64,000 nt of DNA from an uncultured Paracoccaceae bacterium (GCA_937895435.1 CALAXT010000072.1:62001-126000); one strand, 5' to 3'; positions 18,758-29,384 are shown, counted from the stretch's first letter. Notes: generated from the sequence alone by a model not told the origin. Program-made: numbers and translations.

Positions 18758-19342
18758 TCAGGCATCAAGCTCTGCATCCCAATAAAGGAAATCCATCCAG
18801 CTTTCATGCAAATGGTTGGGTGGAAATTTGCGGCCCATGTTCTGCATCATTTCCGCACTAGGGGCGGTGGGCTTGTTGCGCAGATGATAGCCCACTTGTT
18901 TTAAAGATTTTGACCCTTTGCGCAGGTTACAAGGCCCGCAGGCCGCAACCACGTTTTCCCATGACGTCACACCCCCGCGCGCCCGCGGGATCACATGATC
19001 AAACGTCAGATCGCCACGCCCACCGCAATATTGGCAACAAAATTCATCACGCAAAAAAAGATTAAAGCGCGTGAAGGCCACGCGCTTTTGGGGTTTTACA
19101 AATTCCTTCAAGACCACAACCGACGGTATCCTGATCTCGGTCCTGGGGCTGCGCACCACACGATCATATTCAGCGACAATGGTCACACGATCTAAAAATG
19201 CAGCCTTCACAGCATCTTGCCAAGGCCAGAGCGACAGCGGGTAATAGGAAAGGGGGCGGAAATCAGCATTCAACACAAGCGCTGGATAGTTGCGCAACGC
19301 CGCTGGTTCACGCACGAAATTGGTTCTGAAATCACCATCCAT
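18758..19342 (-). CDS. HNH endonuclease family protein
   Basis: 194 residues from the ATG at 19342 (MDGDFRTNF...), with GGGAG 11 nt upstream; an in-frame start at 19396 is possible. The HNH module spans about 100-145: zinc pairs CQYC (103/106) and CGPC (135/138), DHVIPRARGG, and Asn130. Cellular target unknown. Close relatives are single-copy chromosomal genes in the Rhodobacterales, so a housekeeping DNA role is more likely than a restriction system. There is no methylase beside it. Confidence 0.88.
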   Translation of the reverse strand: MDGDFRTNFVREPAALRNYPALVLNADFRPLSYYPLSLWPWQDAVKAAFLDRVTIVAEYDRVVRSPRTEIRIPSVVVLKEFVKPQKRVAFTRFNLFLRDEFCCQYCGGRGDLTFDHVIPRARGGVTSWENVVAACGPCNLRKGSKSLKQVGYHLRNKPTAPSAEMMQNMGRKFPPNHLHESWMDFLYWDAELDA

Positions 19343-19487
19343 GGTACAAGACACTCCCGTGCTCTTAGCCCCCTGATGATCAACGCCAAGCGGCACATGT
19401 CAATATATATGTCGTTGTGTCCCGCACAAAAGACCCAAGATCATGTATTCACCCAAGTTATTATCTGATCACGACAGGTTCGTGACA

Positions 19488-20783
19488 TCACAAGTCGCGA
19501 AAGCGTTTTTCTTGCCGCGGCGTCCACAGAACGGATATTTGATGCCCCGTTTCATCGGCCTCTTCCTCGGTCACCACACCTTGGGCATGCAGCCAAGCAC
19601 GTTTGCGCCCTTGGGCAAAGGGCAGATGCAACTGGCGGGCTGATTTTTCTTCGCCCAACCGTTGCGACATCGCATCAAACAACGTGTCTAACCCCGCGCC
19701 AGTCAGCGCGGAAATAGCAAAAATGTTTTCGCTGCGGGCGGCCTGCGCGCTCAGTGCAGCGCTGTCAGTGTCGGGCAGCAGATCAAGTTTGTTCCATGCC
19801 TCAATCATTGGCACATCAGCACGCACGCCCAAGCTTGTCAGAATATCGCGCACATCTTGTGCCTGACCTTCGGTTTCAGGGTGTGAAATATCGCGCACAT
19901 GGCAAATCAGATCGGCCTCGAGCACCTCTTCCAGCGTGGCGCGAAACGCTGCCACCAACTGGGTTGGCAGGTCTGAGATAAACCCCACCGTGTCCGACAA
20001 GATCACCTTGCGCCCCGACGGCAGCTGCACCCCTCGCATGGTTGGGTCAAGCGTGGCAAACAGCATGTCTTTGGCCAAAACCTCGGCGCCGGTCATGCGG
20101 TTAAACAGCGTCGATTTGCCCGCATTCGTATAACCCACCAGCGCCACCACCGGAAACGGCACGCGGCGGCGCGCTGCACGATGCAATTCACGGGTTTTGA
20201 CCACTTTGGCCAATTGCCGACGAATGCGCAAAACCGCCTCATCAATCGCGCGGCGGTCGCTTTCAATCTGTGTCTCGCCCGGCCCCCCCATAAAGCCCAT
20301 GCCGCCACGCTGGCGTTCCAAATGGGTCCAAGCCCGCACCAAACGCGTGCGCTGATAGTTCAGCGCCGCCAATTCAACCTGCAACACACCTTCACGCGTG
20401 CGGGCGCGGTCGGCAAAAATCTCTAAAATAAGGCCCGTGCGATCCAACAACTTGACGCCCCATTCGCGTTCCAAATTGCGCTGTTGCACCGGTGTAACTG
20501 GCCCATCGACCAACACCAAGCCCACCTCAGCTTCCGTCACGCGGGTTTTCAGTTCGGCAACTTTACCGCTGCCAAACAGCAATCCAGGCTGCATTTTGGG
20601 CAAGCGCACGACCTCGGCGCCGATAATATCCAAATTGGGCAAAGCCCCAGCCAGCGCAACCGCTTCGGCCAGCGCATGTTCGGGCAAACGGCGTGACCGC
20701 TCAGAGGTGATGTCAGGATGCAGCACAAAGGCCCGCATCTTGACCGCCCCATGATCGACAAAGGGCGGGCCAGAGCCTGCCAT
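19488..20783 (-). CDS. hflX: GTPase HflX
   Basis: 431 residues. An N-terminal HflX domain is followed by the G domain with GYTNAGKST (G1), DTVGFISDLP (G3) and NKLD (G4). HflX binds the 50S subunit and splits stalled ribosomes, for example after heat stress. Its ATG lies 2 nt after the hfq stop, so hfq-hflX form an operon, as in many proteobacteria. Confidence 0.95.
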   Translation of the reverse strand: MAGSGPPFVDHGAVKMRAFVLHPDITSERSRRLPEHALAEAVALAGALPNLDIIGAEVVRLPKMQPGLLFGSGKVAELKTRVTEAEVGLVLVDGPVTPVQQRNLEREWGVKLLDRTGLILEIFADRARTREGVLQVELAALNYQRTRLVRAWTHLERQRGGMGFMGGPGETQIESDRRAIDEAVLRIRRQLAKVVKTRELHRAARRRVPFPVVALVGYTNAGKSTLFNRMTGAEVLAKDMLFATLDPTMRGVQLPSGRKVILSDTVGFISDLPTQLVAAFRATLEEVLEADLICHVRDISHPETEGQAQDVRDILTSLGVRADVPMIEAWNKLDLLPDTDSAALSAQAARSENIFAISALTGAGLDTLFDAMSQRLGEEKSARQLHLPFAQGRKRAWLHAQGVVTEEEADETGHQISVLWTPRQEKRFRDL

Positions 20784-20785
20784 GA

Positions 20786-21019
20786 TCAGTCTTCGCCCTC
20801 ATAAAGGCTGATGGGCTGTCCAGGCATGATGGTTGAAATCGCATGTTTATAAACCAGCTGCGACTGGCCGTCGCGGCGCAACAACACGCAGAAATTATCA
20901 AACCAAGTGATCACACCCTGCAGCTTGACCCCATTGATCAAAAAGATCGTCACCGGGATTTTGGATTTGCGCACCGTATTCAGGAACGCATCTTGCAAAT
21001 TCTGTTTATCGGCTGCCAT
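20786..21019 (-). CDS. hfq: RNA chaperone Hfq
   Basis: 77 residues. The Sm1 motif ([21 protein letters not shown]) and the Sm2 motif YKHAIST are intact, with the short acidic C-terminus (LYEGED) typical of alphaproteobacteria. It is a hexameric ring that pairs small RNAs with mRNAs. It precedes hflX and lies 153 bp after the trkH stop, in space that must contain its own promoter. Confidence 0.97.
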   Translation of the reverse strand: MAADKQNLQDAFLNTVRKSKIPVTIFLINGVKLQGVITWFDNFCVLLRRDGQSQLVYKHAISTIMPGQPISLYEGED

Positions 21020-21172
21020 TTGGTCTTTGCCCTTGTTGTATTTTTGTCCGGCTAAGGTCCCGCATCTTGCAGCACCCTCCGAAATGGTAAATTTTCACGC
21101 AATATGAATATGAAGCCCTCTGCGCCGAGTTTCCAGCCCCCTCAGCGACATTTTCGCATGATTTGTCGCAGA

Positions 21173-22702
21173 TCAGTTGCGCCAACCATCCGGGGCAAGA
21201 AGCGTGATCAGCGCAAAAAGCTCTACCCGGCCCAAAACCATCGCCACGCCCAGCAGAAATTTCACTGAATCTGATTGTGCGCCATAAAAAATTGGCGTCG
21301 CCCCACCCCACTCGGCCAAGGGCCCGGTTGTGGTAAGCGCTGCGACAGACAAAACCATCGCGGGTTCAAACTCTAACCCCGCCAATGTCAAACCAGCCAT
21401 CAAAACGGCAATCGACAGCAAAAACAGCATGACAAACACCCATGCCAGCTGCGCCCCCTTGCGCCGTAAAAACCGCCCCATCCGGCCTGCGCCCGCCACT
21501 GATGACGGATGGATCAACCGCTCAACCTCGCGCGTGCCATGACGATAGAGCGCATAAACCCGCATTAACTTGACGCCGCCCGCGGTGGTGGCAAGCCCCC
21601 CCCCCACCAAACACAGCCCAATCAAAATGACCCCTGGCGCGTGAAACCCCGACCACAGCATCCCCTGCCCCCAGTCGGCAGATACAAAGCCCGTTGTCGT
21701 TAAAAAAGACGTGGCTGTGAACAAACCAGCCCAAAGCGCCGCCAGTGCTGCCAAAGGCCCACCTGGGGCATCGATGGCCCAAGCGTGCGCCACCTCCAAC
21801 AGCCAAAGCCCCAGCCCAACCGCCCCCACCAGCCCCAGCCCCAGCCGCAATTCTGGATCTTGACGCAGGCTGCTGATGGGTGATCTGGCGCCATGCATGC
21901 CGGGCATGATCATTCGCGAAAATGCCAGCAACAAAAAAAGCACAACCAGCGCCTCACCCACACGACCAGAGGCCGCACGTTCCAAGCCACCGATGGGCGA
22001 AATACCACTGGTAGAAAGCGTCGCCATCGCGTGGCACAGCGCCACAATCGCGCTGTCACCAGCCACCAGCAACGCCCCCCACAGCGCCACCGTCAGCGCA
22101 AAATATGGCGCAAACAGCACAGACGCAAACCGCATAATCCGTTCTGACGGGTCAATCTGGCGGCCAAAGGCGCCCCCGCGACGTTCCCAAGGCTCACCCG
22201 ATATCACTTCAAACCCACCAAGGTTGAGCGGTGCCAAGATGGCCATCGCAGACAGCAGAACAAAAAAACCGCCCCCCCATCCGATCAAGGCACGCCACAA
22301 ATGCACAGACATGGGCACAGGGCCCCCAAATGGCCCCGCAGCACCCTCGCTGAAAACGGACGCGCCGGTTGTGGTAAAGCTTGAAACCATTTCAAACCAC
22401 GCATCCACAAAGCCAAACCCCGGCATCGCTTCCGTCACCGGCAGGGCCAAAAAAAGCGGCAACAGCGAAAACGCACCAACCTGCTGCAACAAATGCGATC
22501 GCGCACCATGGGCCGGGCGATAATTCGACAGTGTCAGCGCCAAAAACCCCACCAAAACCATGGTGGCCGTTCCAGAATAGAAAAAGGCGCGTGCCACGAA
22601 ATATTCGCGCGATATCATCGCATGCAGCGCCGGCACATACATCGCCAGCCCCGAAAGGCCCAGCAGCACAACCAAAAGCGGCAGGCCCGAAAACCGTGCC
22701 AT
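21173..22702 (-). CDS. trkH: Potassium uptake protein TrkH
   Basis: 509 residues from the ATG at 22702; the longer open frame overlaps trkA. Four pore-loop repeats can be seen (TTTGASVF, TLSTSGISPIGG, TTTGFVSADW, TTTGPLAEWGG), the selectivity-filter pattern of the Trk/Ktr/HKT family. Inner-membrane potassium channel subunit working with TrkA, whose stop lies 1 nt upstream. Confidence 0.93.
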   Translation of the reverse strand: MARFSGLPLLVVLLGLSGLAMYVPALHAMISREYFVARAFFYSGTATMVLVGFLALTLSNYRPAHGARSHLLQQVGAFSLLPLFLALPVTEAMPGFGFVDAWFEMVSSFTTTGASVFSEGAAGPFGGPVPMSVHLWRALIGWGGGFFVLLSAMAILAPLNLGGFEVISGEPWERRGGAFGRQIDPSERIMRFASVLFAPYFALTVALWGALLVAGDSAIVALCHAMATLSTSGISPIGGLERAASGRVGEALVVLFLLLAFSRMIMPGMHGARSPISSLRQDPELRLGLGLVGAVGLGLWLLEVAHAWAIDAPGGPLAALAALWAGLFTATSFLTTTGFVSADWGQGMLWSGFHAPGVILIGLCLVGGGLATTAGGVKLMRVYALYRHGTREVERLIHPSSVAGAGRMGRFLRRKGAQLAWVFVMLFLLSIAVLMAGLTLAGLEFEPAMVLSVAALTTTGPLAEWGGATPIFYGAQSDSVKFLLGVAMVLGRVELFALITLLAPDGWRN

Positions 22703-22703
22703 A

Positions 22704-24080
22704 TCAGAAGAAATCCACAGAAACCTGCAACAGCCGCTCAACCTCTGGCACATCAGCGGCCATTGTGAACAGCGCAATCACATCGCCCTCATCCACCCGC
22801 ACATCACCAGTTGGCTTGATCAGCCGCTCGCCCTTCATCAACCCGCCAACCAATACGCCTTCGGGAAATGCGATATCACGGATCAGCTGGCCCGCAATCG
22901 GCGAGGTGCGCAGCACTTGCGCCTCAATCACCTCAGCCTCGGCATCTCCGATCGAATAAATCGCGCGGACCTTGCCGTGGCGAATATGGCGCAAAATCGA
23001 TGAAACGGTTGTGGCGCGCGGATTGATATAGGCATCAATATTCAATGGCCCCATCAGCGGCAAAAGCGAGGGGTCATTGACCAGCGCGATGACCATATGA
23101 CACCCAGCAGATTTTGCACGAACGGCTGCCAACAGGTTGGTTTTGTCATCATCTGTCACGGCCAAAAACGCATCTGCACGTTCAACATTGGCCTCGGCCT
23201 GCAAATCGCCATCCATTCCATCACCGTTCAAAACGATGGTGCGTTCCAAACGGTCGGCGGCGCGTTCAGCAATGGCGCGATTCTTTTCGATTATCTTGAC
23301 CCGCGGTCGCCCCGGCTGCGCCTCAAGCGCGCGCGCAACTGACAGGCCAACATTACCACCACCAATAATCACAACCCGATCTTGTTTTTGGGCGTGCTTA
23401 CCAAAAATCTCCAGTGTCCTGTTCAGATCTTCGGTATGGGCAAAAACATAGATCTGATCTTGGCTAAAAAGCTGATCACCCGGCTCTGGCGCAAACAATC
23501 GCCCCTCGCGGCGAACGCCCACCACAATTGCGCGCAGAGTTGAAAACAAATCCGTCAGCTGCCGCAGCGGTGTGTTCAGCACCGGGCACTCATCATCCAA
23601 CGCTATGCCCAGCAATTGCGCACGGCCATCAAAGAAGCTTTCCGTGTCAAAGGCCGATGGCGCCGCCAGCCGCTGCAGCGCCGCCTCGGCCACCTCACGT
23701 TCTGGGCTGATCACAACATCAATCGGCAAATGCCCGCGCCGATAAAGATCCGAGCTCATGGCATCCAGATAGCTTTGTGCACGCAGCCGCGCGATCTTGC
23801 GCGGGATGGCAAACATGGCATCGGCCACCTGACAGGTAACCATGTTTACCTCATCAGAATGGGTGGCCGCGATGATCAGATCGGCGTCACGCGCACCGGC
23901 ACGTTCCAGCACATCAGGGTGCGAGGCATGGCCCACAACGCCCTGCAAATCCAATGTCTCAGAGGCACGACGCACCAGATCAGCGCTTAGGTCCACGATG
24001 GTCACATCGTTTTTTTCGCCTGCCAGATGGCGGGCAATCTGCCAGCCAACCTGCCCTGCTCCGCAGATGATCACTTTCAT
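22704..24080 (-). CDS. trkA: Trk system potassium transporter TrkA
   Basis: 458 residues from the ATG at 24080, with AAGGT upstream. Two RCK (Rossmann) halves open with GAGQVGWQIARHL and GGGNVGLSVARAL, each followed by a TrkA-C domain. Cytoplasmic nucleotide-binding regulator of TrkH. Downstream of ntrX by 97 bp, in the ntr-trk order typical of alphaproteobacteria, so it may share readthrough from the ntrYX operon. Confidence 0.94.
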   Translation of the reverse strand: MKVIICGAGQVGWQIARHLAGEKNDVTIVDLSADLVRRASETLDLQGVVGHASHPDVLERAGARDADLIIAATHSDEVNMVTCQVADAMFAIPRKIARLRAQSYLDAMSSDLYRRGHLPIDVVISPEREVAEAALQRLAAPSAFDTESFFDGRAQLLGIALDDECPVLNTPLRQLTDLFSTLRAIVVGVRREGRLFAPEPGDQLFSQDQIYVFAHTEDLNRTLEIFGKHAQKQDRVVIIGGGNVGLSVARALEAQPGRPRVKIIEKNRAIAERAADRLERTIVLNGDGMDGDLQAEANVERADAFLAVTDDDKTNLLAAVRAKSAGCHMVIALVNDPSLLPLMGPLNIDAYINPRATTVSSILRHIRHGKVRAIYSIGDAEAEVIEAQVLRTSPIAGQLIRDIAFPEGVLVGGLMKGERLIKPTGDVRVDEGDVIALFTMAADVPEVERLLQVSVDFF

Positions 24081-24177
24081 GGGCTTACCTTTTTCGCGCG
24101 CGCACACAGACGAAACGCGCCCTTTCTTAGGCGCAAACCGGGGCGCGGGTCAATTGGGGGCAGGGATCAGCGTTCGA

Positions 24178-25599
24178 TCAACCCTCAAGACTTTCGTCGT
24201 CATCTTCATCATCAAGATGTGCGATCCGGCCGCCAGATTTGGTGGTGGTGACAACGCCCAAAGATTTCAATTTTCGGTGCAGAGCAGAGCGCTCCATACT
24301 GACAAAGGCTGCAGTGCGGCTGATGTTGCCGCCAAAGCGGTTGATCTGGGTCAGCAAATATTCCCGTTCAAACAACTCGCGCGCCTCGCGCAGCGGCAGG
24401 GTCGCCAGCTCACCTGACAAAATGCTGCGGCCATCCGATGTCTCGGGCCCCTCTTGTCCCGGCAAGTCGCGTGGCTCAATCAGATCAGAACTGTCACCTA
24501 AAATCAGCGCACGCTCAATCACGTTGCGCAATTGCCGCAGATTGCCCGGCCAGCGCATCGTTTGCAAAACCGCCAGCGCATCTGGCGACAATTGGCGCAG
24601 CGGCAAGCCTTGGGTCTTGTTGAGCGTTTCAACAAAATGCTGCGCCAGCAGTGCGATATCTTCGCGGCGCTCTTCAAGACTTGGAACAGAAATTGGCACA
24701 ACATTCAGCCGGTCATACAATTCTTGACGAAAGCGGCCCGCGACAATTTCGGCCTTTAGATCGCGGTTGGTCGATGACATCACCCGCAGATCGACGCGCA
24801 CTTTATCGCCCCCACCCACACGCAAAAATTGCTGCTCGACCAGAACCCGCAGAATTTTTGATTGCGTGCCCAGCGGCATATCCGCAACCTCATCGAAATA
24901 GATCACCCCGCCACTGGCCTGTTCCAACAGCCCCGGCTCTATCCCGCGCTCTGTCGCTTCTCTGCCAAACAGCACCTCTTCCATCCGCTCCGGCGCGATA
25001 GAGGCCGAACTGACCGTCACAAAGGGGGCAGATGCCCGGGCTGACTGGCTGTGAATATAGCGCGCAGCCACCTCTTTGCCGGAGCCCGAAGGGCCACTCA
25101 GCATGATGCGGGCGTTTGATTTGGTAACCTTGTCAAGCTGCGCCACAAGCGTGCGAAAACTTGGTGACGCGCCAACCATTTCGGCCACACCACCGTCACG
25201 GCGGCGCAGGGTCGCATTTTCCCGCCGCAGCCGCGATGTTTCCATTGCGCGGGTAATCACAACCATCAACTGGTCAATATTAAAGGGCTTTTCGATAAAA
25301 TCATAAGCCCCCTGTTTGATCGCAGCCACCGCAATTTCAATATTGCCATGGCCCGAAATAATCACGATAGGAATATCGGGGTTGTCACGCCGCACAGCTT
25401 TCAGAATGTCGATCCCATCCATCGCACTGTCTTTAAGCCAGATATCCAAAATCATCAGACCCGGCGCGGCATCAGCGATGGCGGCCATGCAGTCATCTGA
25501 ATTCCCTGCCTGACGTGTCTCAAACCCCTCATCTTGCAAGATATCAGCGATCAAGGTGCGAATATCGGCCTCATCATCGACAATCAAGATATCACTCAT
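24178..25599 (-). CDS. ntrX: NtrX response regulator (AAA+ type)
   Basis: 473 residues from the ATG at 25599. The receiver domain has its phosphoacceptor at Asp52 (LDIWLKDS). The AAA+ domain has Walker A GPSGSGKE (169-176) and Walker B IYFDEV. The C-terminal Fis-type helix-turn-helix lies at about 425-455. The sigma-54 loop GAFTGA is absent: the region at 208-226 reads EVLFGREATERGIEPGLLE. This fits NtrX biology, where sigma-54 activation is not the usual mode. The start overlaps the ntrY end by 8 nt. Partner of NtrY; affects nitrogen metabolism, respiration and envelope in relatives. Confidence 0.95.
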   Translation of the reverse strand: MSDILIVDDEADIRTLIADILQDEGFETRQAGNSDDCMAAIADAAPGLMILDIWLKDSAMDGIDILKAVRRDNPDIPIVIISGHGNIEIAVAAIKQGAYDFIEKPFNIDQLMVVITRAMETSRLRRENATLRRRDGGVAEMVGASPSFRTLVAQLDKVTKSNARIMLSGPSGSGKEVAARYIHSQSARASAPFVTVSSASIAPERMEEVLFGREATERGIEPGLLEQASGGVIYFDEVADMPLGTQSKILRVLVEQQFLRVGGGDKVRVDLRVMSSTNRDLKAEIVAGRFRQELYDRLNVVPISVPSLEERREDIALLAQHFVETLNKTQGLPLRQLSPDALAVLQTMRWPGNLRQLRNVIERALILGDSSDLIEPRDLPGQEGPETSDGRSILSGELATLPLREARELFEREYLLTQINRFGGNISRTAAFVSMERSALHRKLKSLGVVTTTKSGGRIAHLDDEDDDESLEG

Positions 25600-27883
25600 A
25601 GGCAACCTCTGGTCCAATCTCAGTCTCTGGTTCGTTCTTTTTCAGGCGGGTGCGCAGGGCACGCGTGCCGCGCGGCAGCCGAATTTCGGCCATCGCACCG
25701 GGGTGATCTGTGCGCCCAAAAAGTGGCGCCGTTTCCAGCGAAAGTGTGCCGCCATGTTCTTCGATAATTTTTTTAACGATGGGCAAACCAAGACCTGTGC
25801 CCTTTTCGCGCGTGGTCACATAGGGTTCGAAAAGCCGGGCACGATCGGGCGGCAGACCAACGCCATTGTCGCAAATGGTCAGCGTCACCTGATCATCCCC
25901 CACCACCAGCGCAAGACGAATTTCGGGCAAATAGCAATCGGGCGCGCCACGTTCGATCTGGGTCTCGACCGCCTCACCTGCGTTTTTGATCAGATTGGTC
26001 AGCGCCTGTGACATCAAGGTCGGATCACATTCAACCATCACCGGGCCTTCGGGTAGATCTGAGGATATCTGCAAATGCACCAAAGCACTTTCTTGCAACA
26101 CCACAGCATCCCGCACCAAAACGGCAAAATCGGTCAGCCGGCGTTCGGGTTCGGGCATGCGCGCAAAGCGGGAAAACTCATCCACGATCCGGCGCAAATC
26201 GCCCGTTTGGCGCACAATCACATCGGTATATTGATCAAGCAGCCCAGCCTCATCCCCAACCAAGCCGCGAAACTTGCGTTTGATACGCTCTGCCGACAGC
26301 TGAATGGGGGTCAGCGGATTTTTGATTTCATGCGCAATCCGGCGCGCCACATCGCCCCACGCAGCCAGTCGCTGGGCCGACACCAGTTCTGTCACGTCAT
26401 CAAACGCCACCACATAGCCATCCAACTGCCCCCCGTCTGTGCGCCGTTCCGACAGCCGCACCAACAGGTTTTCCAACCGCCCACGCCGACTTAGACGCAC
26501 TTCTTCTTGGGCAAACTCTGCCGCATTCAGAACAATTTGATCAAACAGCTTTTGAAATTCGGGGGCCACATCAGCCAGGCGCGCGCCCTGAACGGCATCG
26601 GGGGGCACATCTAACAGACGTTGGGCGGCACGGTTTACAAAATCAACCCGCCCATCGGCATCTAACCCGATAACCCCAGCCGTGACCGAACCCAGAACAG
26701 AATCAAACAAGCGGCGGCGGACTTCGATTTGACGCGTGTTTTCCAGCAACGCATCGCGCTGGCCTTTCAGCTGACGGGTCATGCGGTTAAACATTTGGCC
26801 CAGCACCGCAATTTCATCATCGCCAGATTCTTCAAGAACCTGCACATCCAAATCGCCCATCCCCACCCGTTCCGCGGCCCCAGCCAGTCGCCCCACCGGA
26901 CGGGCCAAACGCTCGGCAAACCACAGGCCAAACCAGATCGCGGCCAAAAGCAAAATCACAGCAAACCCCAAATAGAGCAGCCCAAATTCAAAGAGCAGTC
27001 GCCCCCTATCCGCCTCAAGCTGGTTATAAAGCCGCACAGTTTCGCGGGTGTCATCCAACAAACTGAGGATCTGCCCATCGACATCACGCGATACATAAAG
27101 AAACCGATCGGGAAAGGCCGCCAAGACCACCAGCGCGCGGAATTCGTTGTTTGGCCAATCGGCCATAATCACCGTCTCGCCCGCCCGCGCGGCCTCTAAG
27201 TCATCGGCACTGGGGCGCTCATAATCAAACAGATACGACCGCTCGCCGCGCGCACGCAGATCGCCCGTGCCATCAATCACATAAGCCTCGCGCAGCCCGC
27301 GCTGCACCTGTGCCTGACCTTGGGTTAAGATTTGGCGCAATGTGCCATCATCAACCGCCGCGCCCGTGCGCCGTGCGCCATCAAGAAAAACCGCCAAGGC
27401 CTGCGCATCACGGGTCAGATCGCGGCGGTGTTCGCCCTCATAGGCCTCAGCCGCAGCCAGTGAACTGCCAACGACCTGACGCACCCGTTCTGAAAACCAT
27501 CCCTCAAGCCCGACATTCAGCGTCAGCCCTGCAAAAATCGCGACCAAAACCGTGGGAACCAACGCCAGCAAGGTAAAGGCCGTCGTCAAACGCAAATGCA
27601 GCCGTGATCCGGCCGATCGCGCGCGCCTGTCGGCCACCATGCGCGCCACCCGCGCCAGAACCAACGCGGCCACAACCAGCACATAAACCAGATCGCCCAA
27701 CAGCACGACCCGCAGCGCGGGCGAACTGGCACCTTGGTTCATTGGGCCCAAAATCCAAAATGTCAGGGCAGCAAGCACCGGGCCCAAAATGACCAGCGCA
27801 AATGTCGCCCCGTTTTGGATGCGCCGCTGCCGCCGCAACCGGTCAAACCGTTGCCAAGCGGCGCTGCCCAAGCTGCGCTTCAC
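25592..27883 (-). CDS. ntrY: NtrY membrane sensor histidine kinase
   Basis: 763 residues starting at GTG (27881-27883). The order is two N-terminal membrane helices (about 30-100), a periplasmic or extracytoplasmic region, a further membrane helix near 295-320, HAMP, PAS, the H-box [13 protein letters not shown] and the ATPase with DNGVGLPP and GTGLGLPIVKKI. It phosphorylates NtrX. The gap to ntrC (121 bp) allows a separate promoter. Confidence 0.94.
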   Translation of the reverse strand: MKRSLGSAAWQRFDRLRRQRRIQNGATFALVILGPVLAALTFWILGPMNQGASSPALRVVLLGDLVYVLVVAALVLARVARMVADRRARSAGSRLHLRLTTAFTLLALVPTVLVAIFAGLTLNVGLEGWFSERVRQVVGSSLAAAEAYEGEHRRDLTRDAQALAVFLDGARRTGAAVDDGTLRQILTQGQAQVQRGLREAYVIDGTGDLRARGERSYLFDYERPSADDLEAARAGETVIMADWPNNEFRALVVLAAFPDRFLYVSRDVDGQILSLLDDTRETVRLYNQLEADRGRLLFEFGLLYLGFAVILLLAAIWFGLWFAERLARPVGRLAGAAERVGMGDLDVQVLEESGDDEIAVLGQMFNRMTRQLKGQRDALLENTRQIEVRRRLFDSVLGSVTAGVIGLDADGRVDFVNRAAQRLLDVPPDAVQGARLADVAPEFQKLFDQIVLNAAEFAQEEVRLSRRGRLENLLVRLSERRTDGGQLDGYVVAFDDVTELVSAQRLAAWGDVARRIAHEIKNPLTPIQLSAERIKRKFRGLVGDEAGLLDQYTDVIVRQTGDLRRIVDEFSRFARMPEPERRLTDFAVLVRDAVVLQESALVHLQISSDLPEGPVMVECDPTLMSQALTNLIKNAGEAVETQIERGAPDCYLPEIRLALVVGDDQVTLTICDNGVGLPPDRARLFEPYVTTREKGTGLGLPIVKKIIEEHGGTLSLETAPLFGRTDHPGAMAEIRLPRGTRALRTRLKKNEPETEIGPEVAYE

Positions 27884-28004
27884 GTCCCGCTCTCACTTCT
27901 GCCGCGCGGGTCAAACCGGGCGCGACCTTACCACCTATCGCGGCCTTCTTTGGGCAGACCACATATTGGCACTGTTACCCCTGGGCCACGCTTCTGTTGC
28001 CTAA

Positions 28005-29384
28005 TTACATCAACTTACGGCGGCGTGTCACGCGAATATCAAGTTCAGTGATCTTTTTACGCAATGTATTGCGATTGATGCCCAGCAGATCGGCGCATTT
28101 CGCCTGATTGCCAGCGGTGGCTTCCAAAGCGATTTCAATCAGCGGGCCCTCAACCTCACGCAGGATGCGCTGATGCAGGCCAGGCGGGGGCAACATGCCC
28201 CCATGCAGGTCGAAATAGCGCCGCAAATGTCGTTCAACCGACCCAGATAGCCGCTCACTATCGGTGCCGCTGCGTGCAGGCTCTATGCCCGGCTGATTTC
28301 CCAAAACCTGTTCAACCTCGGCGCGCGTCACAACCTCTTCGGTGCTGGTGGCCACCAAACGGCGCACGGTATTGGCAAGCTGGCGCACGTTGCCCGGCCA
28401 GTTGTGGGCACGAACAACATCCATTGCATCGGCGGCCAAACGGCGTGGGGCAGCGCCTTCACGTTCAGCGCGGGCCAAAAAGTGTTCGGCCAAAAGTGGA
28501 ATATCATCGACCCTTTCGCGCAGAGCCGGCACATGGATCGTTACACCCCCCAACCGATAAAACAGATCTTGGCGGAACTGCCCGGCTTGCATCCGCTGCG
28601 AAAGATCGGCTTGGCTGGTGGCCATGATGCGCGGCGCACCCTCGCCCAGACTGTCAAGCATCCGCACAATCCGCGCCTGCGATTCAGCATCATAATCTGA
28701 CACTTCTTCAAACAAGATCGACCCACCCCGCGCGCGCGCCAGCAAACTGGCAGCCGCCTCCGCGCCTGACAGATCAACGCCCATCAGATCAGCCCCCGAT
28801 GCCACCACGAACGGTTCAGCCCGACGGTCCGAAAAATCATGGATAGCCCTTGCAATCAGTGATTTTCCAGTGCCTGATTCGCCTGTGACCAAAACTGGCA
28901 ATTCGGTGTTCATCACCCGCGCAACCAGCCGATAGAGCGCCTGCATCACCGCAGTGCTTCCCACCAGCGGCAGATCGTCCCCCTCTTGCCGCGGGACGGC
29001 AATCGGCGGCGCCAAGCGGCGTTTGGTGGCCAGCGCGCGCGCGGCGCGCTTCATCAGATCGGGCAGATCAAACGGTTTTGGCAGATAATCAAACGCTGCG
29101 GCTTCGGTCGCCTGAATTGCGGTTTTGATCGTGTTTTGGGCTGAAATAATGATGACAGGCAGGCCGGGCCGCTCTTTTGATATTCGCGGCAGCGCCTCTA
29201 GCCCATTGCCATCTGGCATCATCACATCTGAAATTACCAGATCGCCCTTGCCCTCTTCCACCCAACGCATCAGCGTCAAAAGGCTTGAGGTCGCATGCAC
29301 TTTGCAACCCGCCCGCGTCAACGCCTGCGTCAGAACTGTGCGGATTGTCCGATCATCATCGGCCACCAAAACCGTTCCATCCAT
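28005..29384 (-). CDS. ntrC: NtrC nitrogen response regulator, Rhodobacter type
   Basis: 459 residues. Receiver with Asp53; Walker A GESGTGKS (168-175); Fis-type DNA-binding helix pair near the C-terminus ([20 protein letters not shown]). The GAFTGA loop that contacts sigma-54 is missing, the chain there being shortened to [15 protein letters not shown]. The Walker B is ILFEEVSD in place of the usual LFLDE. This is the known form in Rhodobacter capsulatus, whose NtrC activates sigma-70 RNA polymerase. Start and ntrB stop overlap in TGATG. Confidence 0.95.
   Translation of the reverse strand: MDGTVLVADDDRTIRTVLTQALTRAGCKVHATSSLLTLMRWVEEGKGDLVISDVMMPDGNGLEALPRISKERPGLPVIIISAQNTIKTAIQATEAAAFDYLPKPFDLPDLMKRAARALATKRRLAPPIAVPRQEGDDLPLVGSTAVMQALYRLVARVMNTELPVLVTGESGTGKSLIARAIHDFSDRRAEPFVVASGADLMGVDLSGAEAAASLLARARGGSILFEEVSDYDAESQARIVRMLDSLGEGAPRIMATSQADLSQRMQAGQFRQDLFYRLGGVTIHVPALRERVDDIPLLAEHFLARAEREGAAPRRLAADAMDVVRAHNWPGNVRQLANTVRRLVATSTEEVVTRAEVEQVLGNQPGIEPARSGTDSERLSGSVERHLRRYFDLHGGMLPPPGLHQRILREVEGPLIEIALEATAGNQAKCADLLGINRNTLRKKITELDIRVTRRRKLM

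Noticed and set aside
18758-19342. Restriction or defence system around the HNH nuclease
   Set aside because: No methylase, helicase or integrase is near; it is flanked by zwf and hflX and appears to be a stable core gene.
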